From: an uncultured Flavobacteriales bacterium
Lineage (GTDB): Bacteria; Bacteroidota; Bacteroidia; Flavobacteriales_D; Sanyastnellaceae
Direction: 5' to 3'
DNA length: 64,000 nucleotides
Assembly (NCBI GenBank): GCA_905478795.1
Contig: CAJQJX010000011.1
Span: 37,256-101,255 of the forward strand
Below the pieces are notes generated by a model that saw nothing but the letters and a program-made list of their open reading frames with translations, was not told where the DNA came from and did not search any database. The translations under genes and the position numbers were made by a program. This document shows, one piece after another, positions 26,366-34,842 of the stretch. Within the stretch, counting starts at the first letter, position 1. The number at the start of each line of letters is the position of its first letter.

Positions 26366-27889
26366 ATGGAACGTCCCATCCGCAGAGCCCTCATTTCTGT
26401 CTTTCACAAGGAAGGGCTGGCGCCCATCGTAGAGCGGCTTCACGCCCATGGTGTGGAGATCCTTTCGACCGGCGGAACCCAACGTGCCATCGAGGCCCTC
26501 GGTGCCGCGGTGACCCCCGTGGAATCCGTGACGCAAACTGCAGAGATGCTCGGCGGGCGCGTCAAGACCCTTCATCCAATGGTCTTCGGAGGCATCTTGG
26601 CACGCCGCGACTTTGAGCCCGACGATGTGGATGTGGCCGACCATGGCATTGGCCCCATTGACTTGGTCATCGTGGACCTTTATCCTTTTGAAGAAACACT
26701 CGCTTCCGGAGCAGCTGAGGGGGAAATCATCGAAAAAATTGACATCGGTGGCATCGCCTTGATCCGCGCTGCAGCCAAGAACTTCCGAGATGTAGTGTGC
26801 ATTCCTTCCAGGGGGCAATACGGCGACTTGGTCGCAGCACTCGGCGACGGCATGTCCACAGACCTCGACTTCCGACGCAATATGGCGGGCGCCGCTTTTG
26901 GGGTGTCTTCAGGCTATGACGCCGCCATTGGCCGTTGGGTAAGAGAGGGGGGGAACCCTGAAGTCCTTTCCGTATTGGAATCCACCAGCACTCCGCTTCG
27001 TTATGGCGAAAACCCCCACCAACCCGGCGCCTTTTATGGTGACCTCGAAGGGCTCTTCACCCAGCACAACGGCAAAGCACTCAGCTACAACAACCTGCTC
27101 GATGTAGACGCCGCTGTTCAGCTGATGGGCGAATACAAGGAAGGAGAACCTACTGTGGCCATCCTCAAACACAACAACGCCTGTGGATTGGCCACGCGCC
27201 GCACGCTTTCTGAAGCGTACACTGACGCCCTTGCGGGCGATCCTATTTCGGCCTTTGGTGGTGTGGTCATCTCCAACCGCACCATGGATTTGGATACGGC
27301 AGAAGCCTTGCACACCTTGTTTTGCGAGGTGGTTATCGCACCAGATTTTGCCCCTGAGGCCCTTGCATTGTTGAGCAAAAAGAAGAACCGCATCCTGCTA
27401 GAACAGCGTCACTGGCCACACTCCGCGAAACTCGTCCGCAGTGCACTCGGTGGATACCTTGTCCAACAGCCAGACGACCAAATGGAGGACGCATCGGACT
27501 TTACCTGCGTCACCAAAGTGGCCCCCACGGCAGAACAATCCGAAGACCTCGCGTTCGCCCTAAAACTGGCCAAGCATACCCGCTCCAACACCATCGTATT
27601 GTCGAAGTCTGGACAATTGCTGGCCAGCGGAACCGGTCAAACTTCACGGGTAGACGCTTTGAACCAAGCCATTGACAAGGCGGGACGCATGGGCTTTTCG
27701 CTCGAAGGCGCCGTGATGGCGAGTGATGCGTTCTTCCCCTTTCCCGACTGCGTCGAAATTGCCCACAAGGCGGGAATCACGGCAGTTGTTCAACCCGGCG
27801 GAAGCATCAAGGACGGCGAAAGCGTGGCGTATTGTGACGCCCATGGGGTCGTTATGGTGACCACTGGAGTGCGCCATTTCAGACACTGA
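26366..27889 (+). CDS. purH: Bifunctional AICAR formyltransferase/IMP cyclohydrolase
   Basis: Last two steps of IMP synthesis. The N-terminal IMP cyclohydrolase (MGS-like) domain shows ILSTGGTQRAIEALG and GGRVKTLHPMVFGGILARR; the C-terminal transformylase has RYGENPHQPGAFY, the catalytic lysine-histidine in LKHNNACGLA, and DPISAFGGVV. The 507 residues match the normal length and both active sites look intact. Single gene between a convergent or divergent permease and the mre operon; a -7-like element lies just upstream. Confidence 0.96.
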   Translation: MERPIRRALISVFHKEGLAPIVERLHAHGVEILSTGGTQRAIEALGAAVTPVESVTQTAEMLGGRVKTLHPMVFGGILARRDFEPDDVDVADHGIGPIDLVIVDLYPFEETLASGAAEGEIIEKIDIGGIALIRAAAKNFRDVVCIPSRGQYGDLVAALGDGMSTDLDFRRNMAGAAFGVSSGYDAAIGRWVREGGNPEVLSVLESTSTPLRYGENPHQPGAFYGDLEGLFTQHNGKALSYNNLLDVDAAVQLMGEYKEGEPTVAILKHNNACGLATRRTLSEAYTDALAGDPISAFGGVVISNRTMDLDTAEALHTLFCEVVIAPDFAPEALALLSKKKNRILLEQRHWPHSAKLVRSALGGYLVQQPDDQMEDASDFTCVTKVAPTAEQSEDLAFALKLAKHTRSNTIVLSKSGQLLASGTGQTSRVDALNQAIDKAGRMGFSLEGAVMASDAFFPFPDCVEIAHKAGITAVVQPGGSIKDGESVAYCDAHGVVMVTTGVRHFRH

Positions 27890-27992
27890 TTTCACAACGG
27901 AAAATAAAACGCGGCTTATCCACCGCCCAACGTGTTGATTCTTCCACAACAGGATGACCAACACATGCGTTTAGACCCCAAATTTGGTTGCA

Positions 27993-29018
27993 ATGGGCTT
28001 GTTCAATTTTTTCATGCAGGAGATCGCCATCGATCTCGGAACTGCCAACACCGTCATCTACTACCAGGATCAAGCCGTGGTGGACGAACCGTCTATCGTA
28101 GCCAAAGACCGCGCATCCAATAAAACCGTGGCCATCGGGCGTCAAGCCCAGCAAATGCACGGTAAGACCCACGAGAATATCAAGACGATTCGACCGCTCA
28201 AAGACGGTGTGATTGCCGACTTCCAAAGTGCGGAGGATATGATCAAGGGCATGATCCGGATGATTCAACGCCGGAGGAGCCTGTTTAATCCTTCCCTCCG
28301 GATGGTGATTTGCATCCCTTCAGGCATCACTGAAGTCGAAAAGCGGGCGGTAAAGGACAGCGCAGAGCATGCGGGAGCCAAAGAAGTTTTCTTGATCCAC
28401 GAGCCCATGGCGGCCGCGATTGGTATCGGCATCGATGTGGAAGAGCCCATGGGCAATATGATCATCGACATCGGCGGCGGCACCTCTGAGATCGCCGTGA
28501 TCGCCCTGGGTGGTATCGTTACTGACAAGAACATCCGTGTTGCGGGAGATGAATTCACCCAAGACATCGAGGAATACATGCGCCGTCAGCACAACATCCT
28601 TGTGGGTGAGCGCACGGCGGAGCAAATCAAAATCGAGGTGGGTAGCGCCTTGACGGAGCTCGACGATCCTCCCGAGGATTATGCGGTGCGCGGAAGGGAC
28701 CTCATGACCGGCATCCCCAAGGAAATCCAAGTGAGCTTTGCTGAAATCGCCATGGCGCTGGACAAGTCCATTTCCAAAATTGAGGAGGCCATCCTGAGCT
28801 GTTTGGAAAACACGCCACCGGAACTTTCTGCCGACATCTACAAGACCGGCATCTACCTGGCCGGAGGTGGCGCTCTGTTGCGCGGATTGGACAAGCGGAT
28901 CAGCTCTAAGACCCGACTGCCGGTGCATGTTGCAGAAGAGCCCTTGCGCGCAGTGGCCCGGGGAACGGCCATCGCCCTCAAGAATGTCGACAATTTCGCC
29001 TTCCTGATGCGCGAGTGA
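27993..29018 (+). CDS. mreB: Rod shape-determining protein MreB
   Basis: Actin-like ATPase that directs sidewall peptidoglycan synthesis from filaments under the inner membrane. The 341-residue protein has phosphate loop 1 AIDLGTANTVIYYQ, the adenosine and second phosphate motifs IDIGGGTSEIAVIALGG and IYLAGGGALLRGLD, and an N-terminal amphipathic stretch MGLFNFFMQ. A TTG nine bases earlier extends the frame, but ATG at 27993 is the family start. First gene of mreB-mreC-mreD-mrdA-rodA, all closely spaced. Confidence 0.96.
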   Translation: MGLFNFFMQEIAIDLGTANTVIYYQDQAVVDEPSIVAKDRASNKTVAIGRQAQQMHGKTHENIKTIRPLKDGVIADFQSAEDMIKGMIRMIQRRRSLFNPSLRMVICIPSGITEVEKRAVKDSAEHAGAKEVFLIHEPMAAAIGIGIDVEEPMGNMIIDIGGGTSEIAVIALGGIVTDKNIRVAGDEFTQDIEEYMRRQHNILVGERTAEQIKIEVGSALTELDDPPEDYAVRGRDLMTGIPKEIQVSFAEIAMALDKSISKIEEAILSCLENTPPELSADIYKTGIYLAGGGALLRGLDKRISSKTRLPVHVAEEPLRAVARGTAIALKNVDNFAFLMRE

Positions 29019-29031
29019 CGCCGGCCTGCCG

Positions 29032-29844
29032 ATGCGGAACCTCTGGCTGCTCCTACAACGAAATGCGTTTACACTGGCCTTCATTGCCCTGATGGCTGTG
29101 TCGCTGTCTGTCTTGCTTCGCAACGATGGCGCAGCGAGGTCCAGTTGGTTTCAACAAACGGGCTCTGTCTCCTATATGATTGACAAGCAGCGTCATGGAT
29201 GGTCCAACTATCTCCGACTGGCCGAACAAAATGCAGAGCTGGCTGAAGAAAATGCAGACCTCAGATCGCGCTTACTCTCCATGGATTTGGCCGTGGAATG
29301 GCAGGAGGATACGGTGCGCCATTGGACGGTGCGCAGTGGCATGCTCATCAAAGGGCCCGACGGAAAGCCCCGCTCCTCTTCCCTTGCGACGCCAGGGCGT
29401 GACGGCGGCATTGAAACCGGGATGGGGGTGCTTTCTGGAGGCGCGGCCTTCGGGACCGTTGAAGAAATCGGCGAAGCACATTGTCGGATTTTGACCTTGA
29501 TGCACACCGGCACTTCTTGGAGTTGCCGAATCGGACGCTTAGGTCCTGTGGCTTCTCTTGGTTGGGATGGTGTGGACATGGGGCTCCTGCAACTTCGAGA
29601 CGTTCCCCGTCACGTTCAAGCCCAGCGCGGGGATACGGTGTTTAGCTCTGGCTACGACCTGCGGTTTCCTCCCGATGTCATCATGGGCACAGTCTTTGAC
29701 GTAGAGCGACAATCCGGTGCTGACTTCATGTCGGTGACGGTGGTGCCCGCTGCTGACTTCACAGCGTCTCGTCACCTCGAATTTCTGGTTCACCAGGCAG
29801 ACTCCGAGAGGACGGCCCTGTCGTCAACTGACTTGAGGCCATGA
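29032..29844 (+). CDS. mreC: Rod shape-determining protein MreC
   Basis: Bitopic periplasmic scaffold of the elongation complex, linking MreB, MreD and PBP2. The 270 residues comprise a short cytoplasmic end, one membrane helix (about 12-30, AFIALMAVSLSVLL), a coiled-coil region (NYLRLAEQNAELAEENADLR, residues about 62-90), and the beta-rich MreC domain with the family pattern GGAAFGTVEEIGEAHCRILTL and GDTVFSSGYDLRFPPDVIMG. Its stop overlaps mreD by four bases. Confidence 0.92.
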   Translation: MRNLWLLLQRNAFTLAFIALMAVSLSVLLRNDGAARSSWFQQTGSVSYMIDKQRHGWSNYLRLAEQNAELAEENADLRSRLLSMDLAVEWQEDTVRHWTVRSGMLIKGPDGKPRSSSLATPGRDGGIETGMGVLSGGAAFGTVEEIGEAHCRILTLMHTGTSWSCRIGRLGPVASLGWDGVDMGLLQLRDVPRHVQAQRGDTVFSSGYDLRFPPDVIMGTVFDVERQSGADFMSVTVVPAADFTASRHLEFLVHQADSERTALSSTDLRP

Positions 29845-30353
29845 TCGTGCTGAGGTTGCTGTTATTGGTCTTTTTGCAGGCATTCTTGCTGAGGGATGTT
29901 TCCCCGTTGGGTGAGTGGACAAGGCCCGAGTGGACCTTGTGGGCGTTGTTGCTGATCCCCCCCCAAGCCAGTTCCTTCCTCAAGCTCGGCCTGGGTTTTG
30001 CGATGGGTCTCGCTCTGGATATTGCCCTCGGTTCCTACGGCCAACATATGGTCGCAGGCACGGTATTGGGTGGCTTACTGCCTGCAATACACCGCCTTTT
30101 TGCTCCCCGCGAAGGGTATGAAGTCAGCGACCACCCCATTCTGAGGGATATGGGATCAAGTTGGCTCGTGGGACTGACCTTCACAGCGGCTTTGGCCTAT
30201 CATTTAACGCTGATGCTGGTCTCCAACTGGTACTGGCACCTGATTCCCGGTGCGCTTTTGCCTTCCCTGAGCAGTGCCGCCTTTACCACCTTGTGTTGCT
30301 TGGTCTTGCACCTGATGGTGTACGCCCCAGACCGCCGCAAATCCAGCACCTGA
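29841..30353 (+). CDS. mreD: Rod shape-determining protein MreD
   Basis: Small polytopic inner-membrane protein of 170 residues with about five helices, the third core part of the MreBCD complex. Sequence conservation of MreD is low, but its size, the hydrophobic profile, the motif GFAMGLALDIALGSYGQHM and its place directly between mreC and the PBP2 gene support the call. It overlaps mreC by four bases (ATGA) and mrdA by one (TGATG). Confidence 0.9.
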   Translation: MIVLRLLLLVFLQAFLLRDVSPLGEWTRPEWTLWALLLIPPQASSFLKLGLGFAMGLALDIALGSYGQHMVAGTVLGGLLPAIHRLFAPREGYEVSDHPILRDMGSSWLVGLTFTAALAYHLTLMLVSNWYWHLIPGALLPSLSSAAFTTLCCLVLHLMVYAPDRRKSST

Positions 30354-32194
30354 TGGATACCCGATTCCGGACAGTGGTGCTGCTGGTGCTGTTCTTCACG
30401 GCCGCTTTCATTCTCCGGCTCTTCAGCTTGCAAGTTTGGCAACCCGAGTGGAAGGAAAAGGCCGTCACACTGACCAGTGACCGGCATTCCATACCGCCCA
30501 GCCGTGGTCTGTTGTTTGACAGAAATGGAGCGCTGCTGGTCGGCTCAAGGGCCGCCCACGACCTGATGGTTCTCCCCCGGATGTTGGCTGAAATGGACAG
30601 CGCTGCTGTAGAGGCCACAGCCCAATGGGCAGGGATGGAAGTAGAGGATATGGAGGCCGCTTTATCCAAGGCCAAGCGTTACAGCCGCTACAAAAAGTCC
30701 ACAATACGGCGTGGTATTGGCGTGGAAGAACACGCCAGAATGGCCGCAACCATTCATGCTTTTGAGGGCTTCTCCTTTCGAAGCCGTCCTGTGCGCAACC
30801 ACATTCACGGTGTGGCGGGTCACCTCATTGGAGAGTATGCCGAAGCCTCCAGAGAAAACCTCTCCGCCGATGCCTTCTATCGCATGGGAGACCACATCGG
30901 ACGCAGCGGCCTGGAGCGGGTGTACGAGTTGGAACTGCGCGGCGTCAAAGGCAGAACCTCTGTGCTGGTCGATGCCCGAAACCGCGTTCGCAATACCGCC
31001 CAAACCGAAAATGACAACACACCTGCCGAATCTGGGAGGAACATCACCCTGACACTGGACCTCACTTTGCAACAGTTTGCAGAGCAACTGATGCTGAATA
31101 AGAAAGGCAGCGTCGTCGCCATTGAGCCTCAATCTGGCGAGGTCCTTGCCATGGTTTCCGCGCCCGGTTTTGACCCAGATATGCTGGTGGGCTATCAGCG
31201 CGGCCCCTACTACAAAACGCTGGTCTCTGATCCAGATAAACCGCTCTTCAATCGGGCCATTAAGGCCACTTACCGCCCCGGATCCATCTGGAAAATGGTC
31301 CAAGGATTGGTCGCCTTGGAAGGTGGGCACATTCGACCCACCTCTCGGTTTGCATGCGACCGCAATATCATCGGCTGCCACGGTCCTCACACACGCGACG
31401 ACCTCCGCGATGCTGTGATCCACAGCTGCAATCCCTATTTCTACAAGGTGATGCAACGCGTGGTCAACGCAGGGCAAGGTGACTCGAAATTTGAACGGGC
31501 AGCCTTGGGACTCGACGATTGGCGAGACCGCGTCATGGCCTTTGGTTTTGGAACCAACCTGGGGGGGAGGTTGCCTGGAACTTCGACCGGAAGTGTCCCG
31601 GGCAGTGCATACTACGATGGCATATACGGGAGGCGACGCTGGGATTTTGGCACCATCTACTCCATTGCTATCGGGGAGGGCGAGCTGTTGACCACTCCAC
31701 TCCAAATGGCCAATTTGGCGGCCACCCTGGCCAACAGGGGATGGTACCGACTGCCCCACTTTGTTCATGCTTTGGGCGACGAAGGCAAGCCCTCTGGTCT
31801 GGGCATGCGCATGGAGACTGGCGTGGACGCCGCCCATTTTGAACCCATCATTACTGCCATGCGCCAGGTGGTAGAAGACCCCTCTGGCACGGGGCGCCGG
31901 GCCCGCATCGACGGCATTACTGTGTGCGGGAAAACGGGGACGGTGCAAGACGAACCGCGCAAAGACCACTCTGTGTTCATCGCTTTTGCGCCGATGGAGA
32001 ACCCCCAGATTGCACTGAGTGTGTACGTGGAAAATTCGGGATTTGGTGGCCAATGGGCCGCCCCCATCGCCGCCTTGCTCATTGAGCAATATTTGACGGG
32101 GAAAGTGTCCAATGCGCGCAAGCTGAACCGGATTTTGGAAGCCGATCTGACCGATCCCTATCCGGAACCAGAAACGGAGAACCTGCAGCCATGA
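30353..32194 (+). CDS. mrdA: Penicillin-binding protein 2
   Basis: Elongation-specific transpeptidase (class B PBP) that cross-links new peptidoglycan. Of 613 residues, an N-terminal membrane helix (VVLLVLFFTAAFILRLF) precedes the dimerisation domain (SRGLLFDRNGALLVG and GRSGLERVYELELRGVKG) and the transpeptidase domain with SIWK in TYRPGSIWKM (catalytic Ser), SCN in VIHSCNPYFYK, and KTGT in VCGKTGTVQD. The frame is open further upstream, but the ATG at 30353 overlaps the mreD stop by one base and matches the family start. Followed directly by rodA, its glycosyltransferase partner. Confidence 0.95.
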   Translation: MDTRFRTVVLLVLFFTAAFILRLFSLQVWQPEWKEKAVTLTSDRHSIPPSRGLLFDRNGALLVGSRAAHDLMVLPRMLAEMDSAAVEATAQWAGMEVEDMEAALSKAKRYSRYKKSTIRRGIGVEEHARMAATIHAFEGFSFRSRPVRNHIHGVAGHLIGEYAEASRENLSADAFYRMGDHIGRSGLERVYELELRGVKGRTSVLVDARNRVRNTAQTENDNTPAESGRNITLTLDLTLQQFAEQLMLNKKGSVVAIEPQSGEVLAMVSAPGFDPDMLVGYQRGPYYKTLVSDPDKPLFNRAIKATYRPGSIWKMVQGLVALEGGHIRPTSRFACDRNIIGCHGPHTRDDLRDAVIHSCNPYFYKVMQRVVNAGQGDSKFERAALGLDDWRDRVMAFGFGTNLGGRLPGTSTGSVPGSAYYDGIYGRRRWDFGTIYSIAIGEGELLTTPLQMANLAATLANRGWYRLPHFVHALGDEGKPSGLGMRMETGVDAAHFEPIITAMRQVVEDPSGTGRRARIDGITVCGKTGTVQDEPRKDHSVFIAFAPMENPQIALSVYVENSGFGGQWAAPIAALLIEQYLTGKVSNARKLNRILEADLTDPYPEPETENLQP

Positions 32195-33510
32195 ACCGGA
32201 GTTCGGACATCCGCCGCAACATCGATGGCCTGACCATTGTGCTCTTCCTCGCCCTTGCTGGGCTGGGCTGGGTGAACCTGGTCTCGGCGGCGACTGGCCC
32301 CGATGGCGCAGTGGAATGGGGCTTGCGCACTTTGCACGGAAAACAAGGCCTGTGGCTGATGGTCAGCCTGCTCATTGGGTTTTTGATTCTGCAGGTTGAA
32401 GGCACGTTTTTTATCCGAACGGCATGGCTCAATTACGGGATTCAACTCCTGCTTTGTGGGCTGGTGTTGGTCATCGGCAAGAAGGTCGGTGGGGCGAGGT
32501 CGTGGTTTGGTTTTGGGGGCTTTGGCATCCAGCCCTCTGAGTTTGCCAAGATGGGGGCTTCCCTCGCTCTGGCCTGGTATTGCTCAAAAGAAGGAGGACT
32601 CCATCAATTTGGACAACGGTTTCGGGCAGCGGTGATTGTGGGCCTTCCCGCGGGCCTCATTCTGCTGCAACCCGATGCTGGAACCGTGCTCGTTTTCTTG
32701 GGCTTCGTCTTTGCCATGTACCGCGAAGGGTTGAGCGGAGCGGTCCTAATTGTGGGCTTTGCTGCCGTGGTGATGGCGGTATTGACCATCCTCTCTGGAG
32801 CAGGCGATTTAACGTACCCGTTTGTGGGAGAAGCCAACGGCATTTACCGATTTTGGATCTTGTTTGTGGTGCTGGGCGCAGGTACCATTGCCCTTCTGCG
32901 CAACGCCACCCTTCCCCGTTACCGCGCCCGGATTACCGTGCAAGCGGTCATTTCGGCCATTGCCGCTTTGCTGTTCTCTGTGGTCATGCACCTGGCGCTA
33001 GAGGAGGTCTTGCGTCCACACCAACGGGAGCGCATTCAGGTGCTTTTTGGACTTGAAGTGGACAACCCCGATGCCGATTACAACATCCGTCACGCCAAGA
33101 CGGCCATAGGCTCCGGAGGCTGGACGGGCATGGGCTGGCGCAATGGCCCCATGACCGGTTACGGCTTTGTACCAGAACAGGAAACGGACTTCATTTTTTG
33201 CACCTGGTCCGAGGAGTGGGGCCTTGTGGGTTCCACCATTTTTCTCATACTGTTTGCCAGCTTCATCCTGCGGATTTTGTTCCTGGCCGAACGTCAACGC
33301 AGCGCGTTCACAAGGGTGTACGCATACAGTTTAGGCGGAATACTCTTCATGCACATGCTCATCAATGTGGGCATGGTCTTGGGCTTGGCGCCCGTCATTG
33401 GCATTCCACTGCCCTTCATGAGTTATGGCGGATCGAGCTTCATGGCGTTCGCACTCATGGTCGCCATCCTTGTGAGGCTCGACGCAGAGCGCTTCAGTGT
33501 GCTCCGCTAG
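32191..33510 (+). CDS. rodA: Rod shape-determining protein RodA (SEDS glycosyltransferase)
   Basis: SEDS-family polymerase that makes glycan strands with PBP2 during elongation. The 439-residue protein has about ten membrane helices; family blocks include RSWFGFGGFGIQPSEFAKMG, LIGLPAG-type LLQPDAGTVLVF, QAKTAIGSG-like HAKTAIGSGGWTGMGW, PEQETDFIFCTWSEEWG, and IGIPLPFMSYGGSS near the C-terminus. Start ATG overlaps the PBP2 stop by four bases (ATGA). Last gene of the mre operon, converging on sucB. Confidence 0.95.
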   Translation: MNRSSDIRRNIDGLTIVLFLALAGLGWVNLVSAATGPDGAVEWGLRTLHGKQGLWLMVSLLIGFLILQVEGTFFIRTAWLNYGIQLLLCGLVLVIGKKVGGARSWFGFGGFGIQPSEFAKMGASLALAWYCSKEGGLHQFGQRFRAAVIVGLPAGLILLQPDAGTVLVFLGFVFAMYREGLSGAVLIVGFAAVVMAVLTILSGAGDLTYPFVGEANGIYRFWILFVVLGAGTIALLRNATLPRYRARITVQAVISAIAALLFSVVMHLALEEVLRPHQRERIQVLFGLEVDNPDADYNIRHAKTAIGSGGWTGMGWRNGPMTGYGFVPEQETDFIFCTWSEEWGLVGSTIFLILFASFILRILFLAERQRSAFTRVYAYSLGGILFMHMLINVGMVLGLAPVIGIPLPFMSYGGSSFMAFALMVAILVRLDAERFSVLR

Positions 33511-33552
33511 CAAACAGCGGAAACAAACCCCCTCAATAAACCTTGCAAGGCC

Positions 33553-34797
33553 TCAGAGGCCAAGCAAAACCTCAATGGGGTCCTTGGAGCCAAACAACAT
33601 GCGCTCGGGGTTCTCCAACATCTCTTTCACGGCGACCAAGAAGCTCACGCTTTCCTTGCCGTCGATGATGCGGTGGTCGTAGCTCAGTGCCACGTACATG
33701 ATGGGACGCACCTCCACTTGGCCGTTGATGGCCACGGGACGCTCCACGATGTTGTGCATGCCCAGAATGGCGCTCTGTGGGGGGTTGATGATGGGCGTCG
33801 AAAGCATGGACCCGAACACCCCACCATTGGTGATGGTGAACGTACCACCGCTCATCTCGTCTACCGTGATTTCACCATCGCGGGCTCGGATGGCGAGCCG
33901 CTTGATTTCTGCTTCTATCTGATGCAGCGACATAGACTCTGCATTCCGCACAACGGGCACCATGAGGCCTTTGGGAGAACTCACCGCAATGCCAATGTCT
34001 GCGTAGTCGTGCATGCGCATTTCCTTGCCATCGATCATGGCATTGACTGCAGGGTAAAGCTCCAAGGCAGACGTGACCGCCTTGGTAAAGAAGCCCATGA
34101 AGCCAAGGCCCACTCCGTGTTGCTCCTTGAATGCGTTCTTGTACTTCTTCCGAAGGTCCATAATGGGCTTCATGTCGACCTCATTGAAGGTGGTCAACAT
34201 GGCCGTTTCATTCTTGACGCCCACCAAGCGCTCTGCCACCTTACGGCGCAGCATGCTCATTTTCTCATTGCGCACTTCACGGCTGCCTGACCAACCGGCG
34301 CCTGGAAGATTGGGCTGGGGCACGCCTGCCGCCAAAGCGCTCAAAACATCTTGCTTCAAGACGCGGCCACCGGGGCCAGAACCAGCCACCTGACCGGCCT
34401 TCAAGCCCGACTCCTCCATGAGTTTTCGCGCCGCAGGAGAAGGATGACCTGCCGCATGTCCAGCAGGGGCCGATGCTGCCACAGGGGCAGGAGCGGGCGA
34501 TGGAGCAGGCGCAGCAACCGGAGCGGCCGCGGGTGGCGCGGCATCTGCTGGCGCTTCTGCATCGGTGTCAATCAGGCAGACCACAGCACCTACAGCCACG
34601 GCATCGCCTTCCTCGGCTTTTAGGGTGATGGTCCCCCCGGCTTCAGCAGGCAATTCAAGGGTGGCCTTGTCGCTGTCTACTTCAGCGATGGCCTGGTCCT
34701 TGAATACATAGTCGCCATCAGCAACCAGCCAAGTGGCGATTTCCACTTCCGAGATGGACTCCCCTGGACTGGGGACCTTCATTTCTAGGATAGGCAT
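33553..34797 (-). CDS. sucB: 2-oxoglutarate dehydrogenase E2, dihydrolipoyl succinyltransferase
   Basis: Core of the 2-oxoglutarate dehydrogenase complex, moving the succinyl group to CoA. The 414-residue protein has one N-terminal lipoyl domain with the lysine in [14 protein letters not shown], an Ala/Pro-rich linker (about 85-115), the E3-binding domain [18 protein letters not shown], and the catalytic domain ending in [17 protein letters not shown] with the HxxxDG site. It lies 45 bases downstream of sucA, in one operon. Lpd is encoded separately at 44653. Confidence 0.95.
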   Translation of the reverse strand: MPILEMKVPSPGESISEVEIATWLVADGDYVFKDQAIAEVDSDKATLELPAEAGGTITLKAEEGDAVAVGAVVCLIDTDAEAPADAAPPAAAPVAAPAPSPAPAPVAASAPAGHAAGHPSPAARKLMEESGLKAGQVAGSGPGGRVLKQDVLSALAAGVPQPNLPGAGWSGSREVRNEKMSMLRRKVAERLVGVKNETAMLTTFNEVDMKPIMDLRKKYKNAFKEQHGVGLGFMGFFTKAVTSALELYPAVNAMIDGKEMRMHDYADIGIAVSSPKGLMVPVVRNAESMSLHQIEAEIKRLAIRARDGEITVDEMSGGTFTITNGGVFGSMLSTPIINPPQSAILGMHNIVERPVAINGQVEVRPIMYVALSYDHRIIDGKESVSFLVAVKEMLENPERMLFGSKDPIEVLLGL

Positions 34798-34842
34798 GGG
34801 ATCTGTATGAGGGGATGAATCGTTGAATGGGTAGCAAGGTCG

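Noticed and set aside
27911..27919. TTATCCACC, similar to a DnaA box, between purH and mreB
   Set aside because: Single copy, with no cluster of boxes, AT-rich unwinding region or dnaA/dnaN nearby. Not a replication origin.
30662..32089. Minus-strand open frame of 475 codons opposite the PBP2 gene
   Set aside because: PBP2 motifs on the plus strand are complete; the antisense frame reflects GC-rich codon use.
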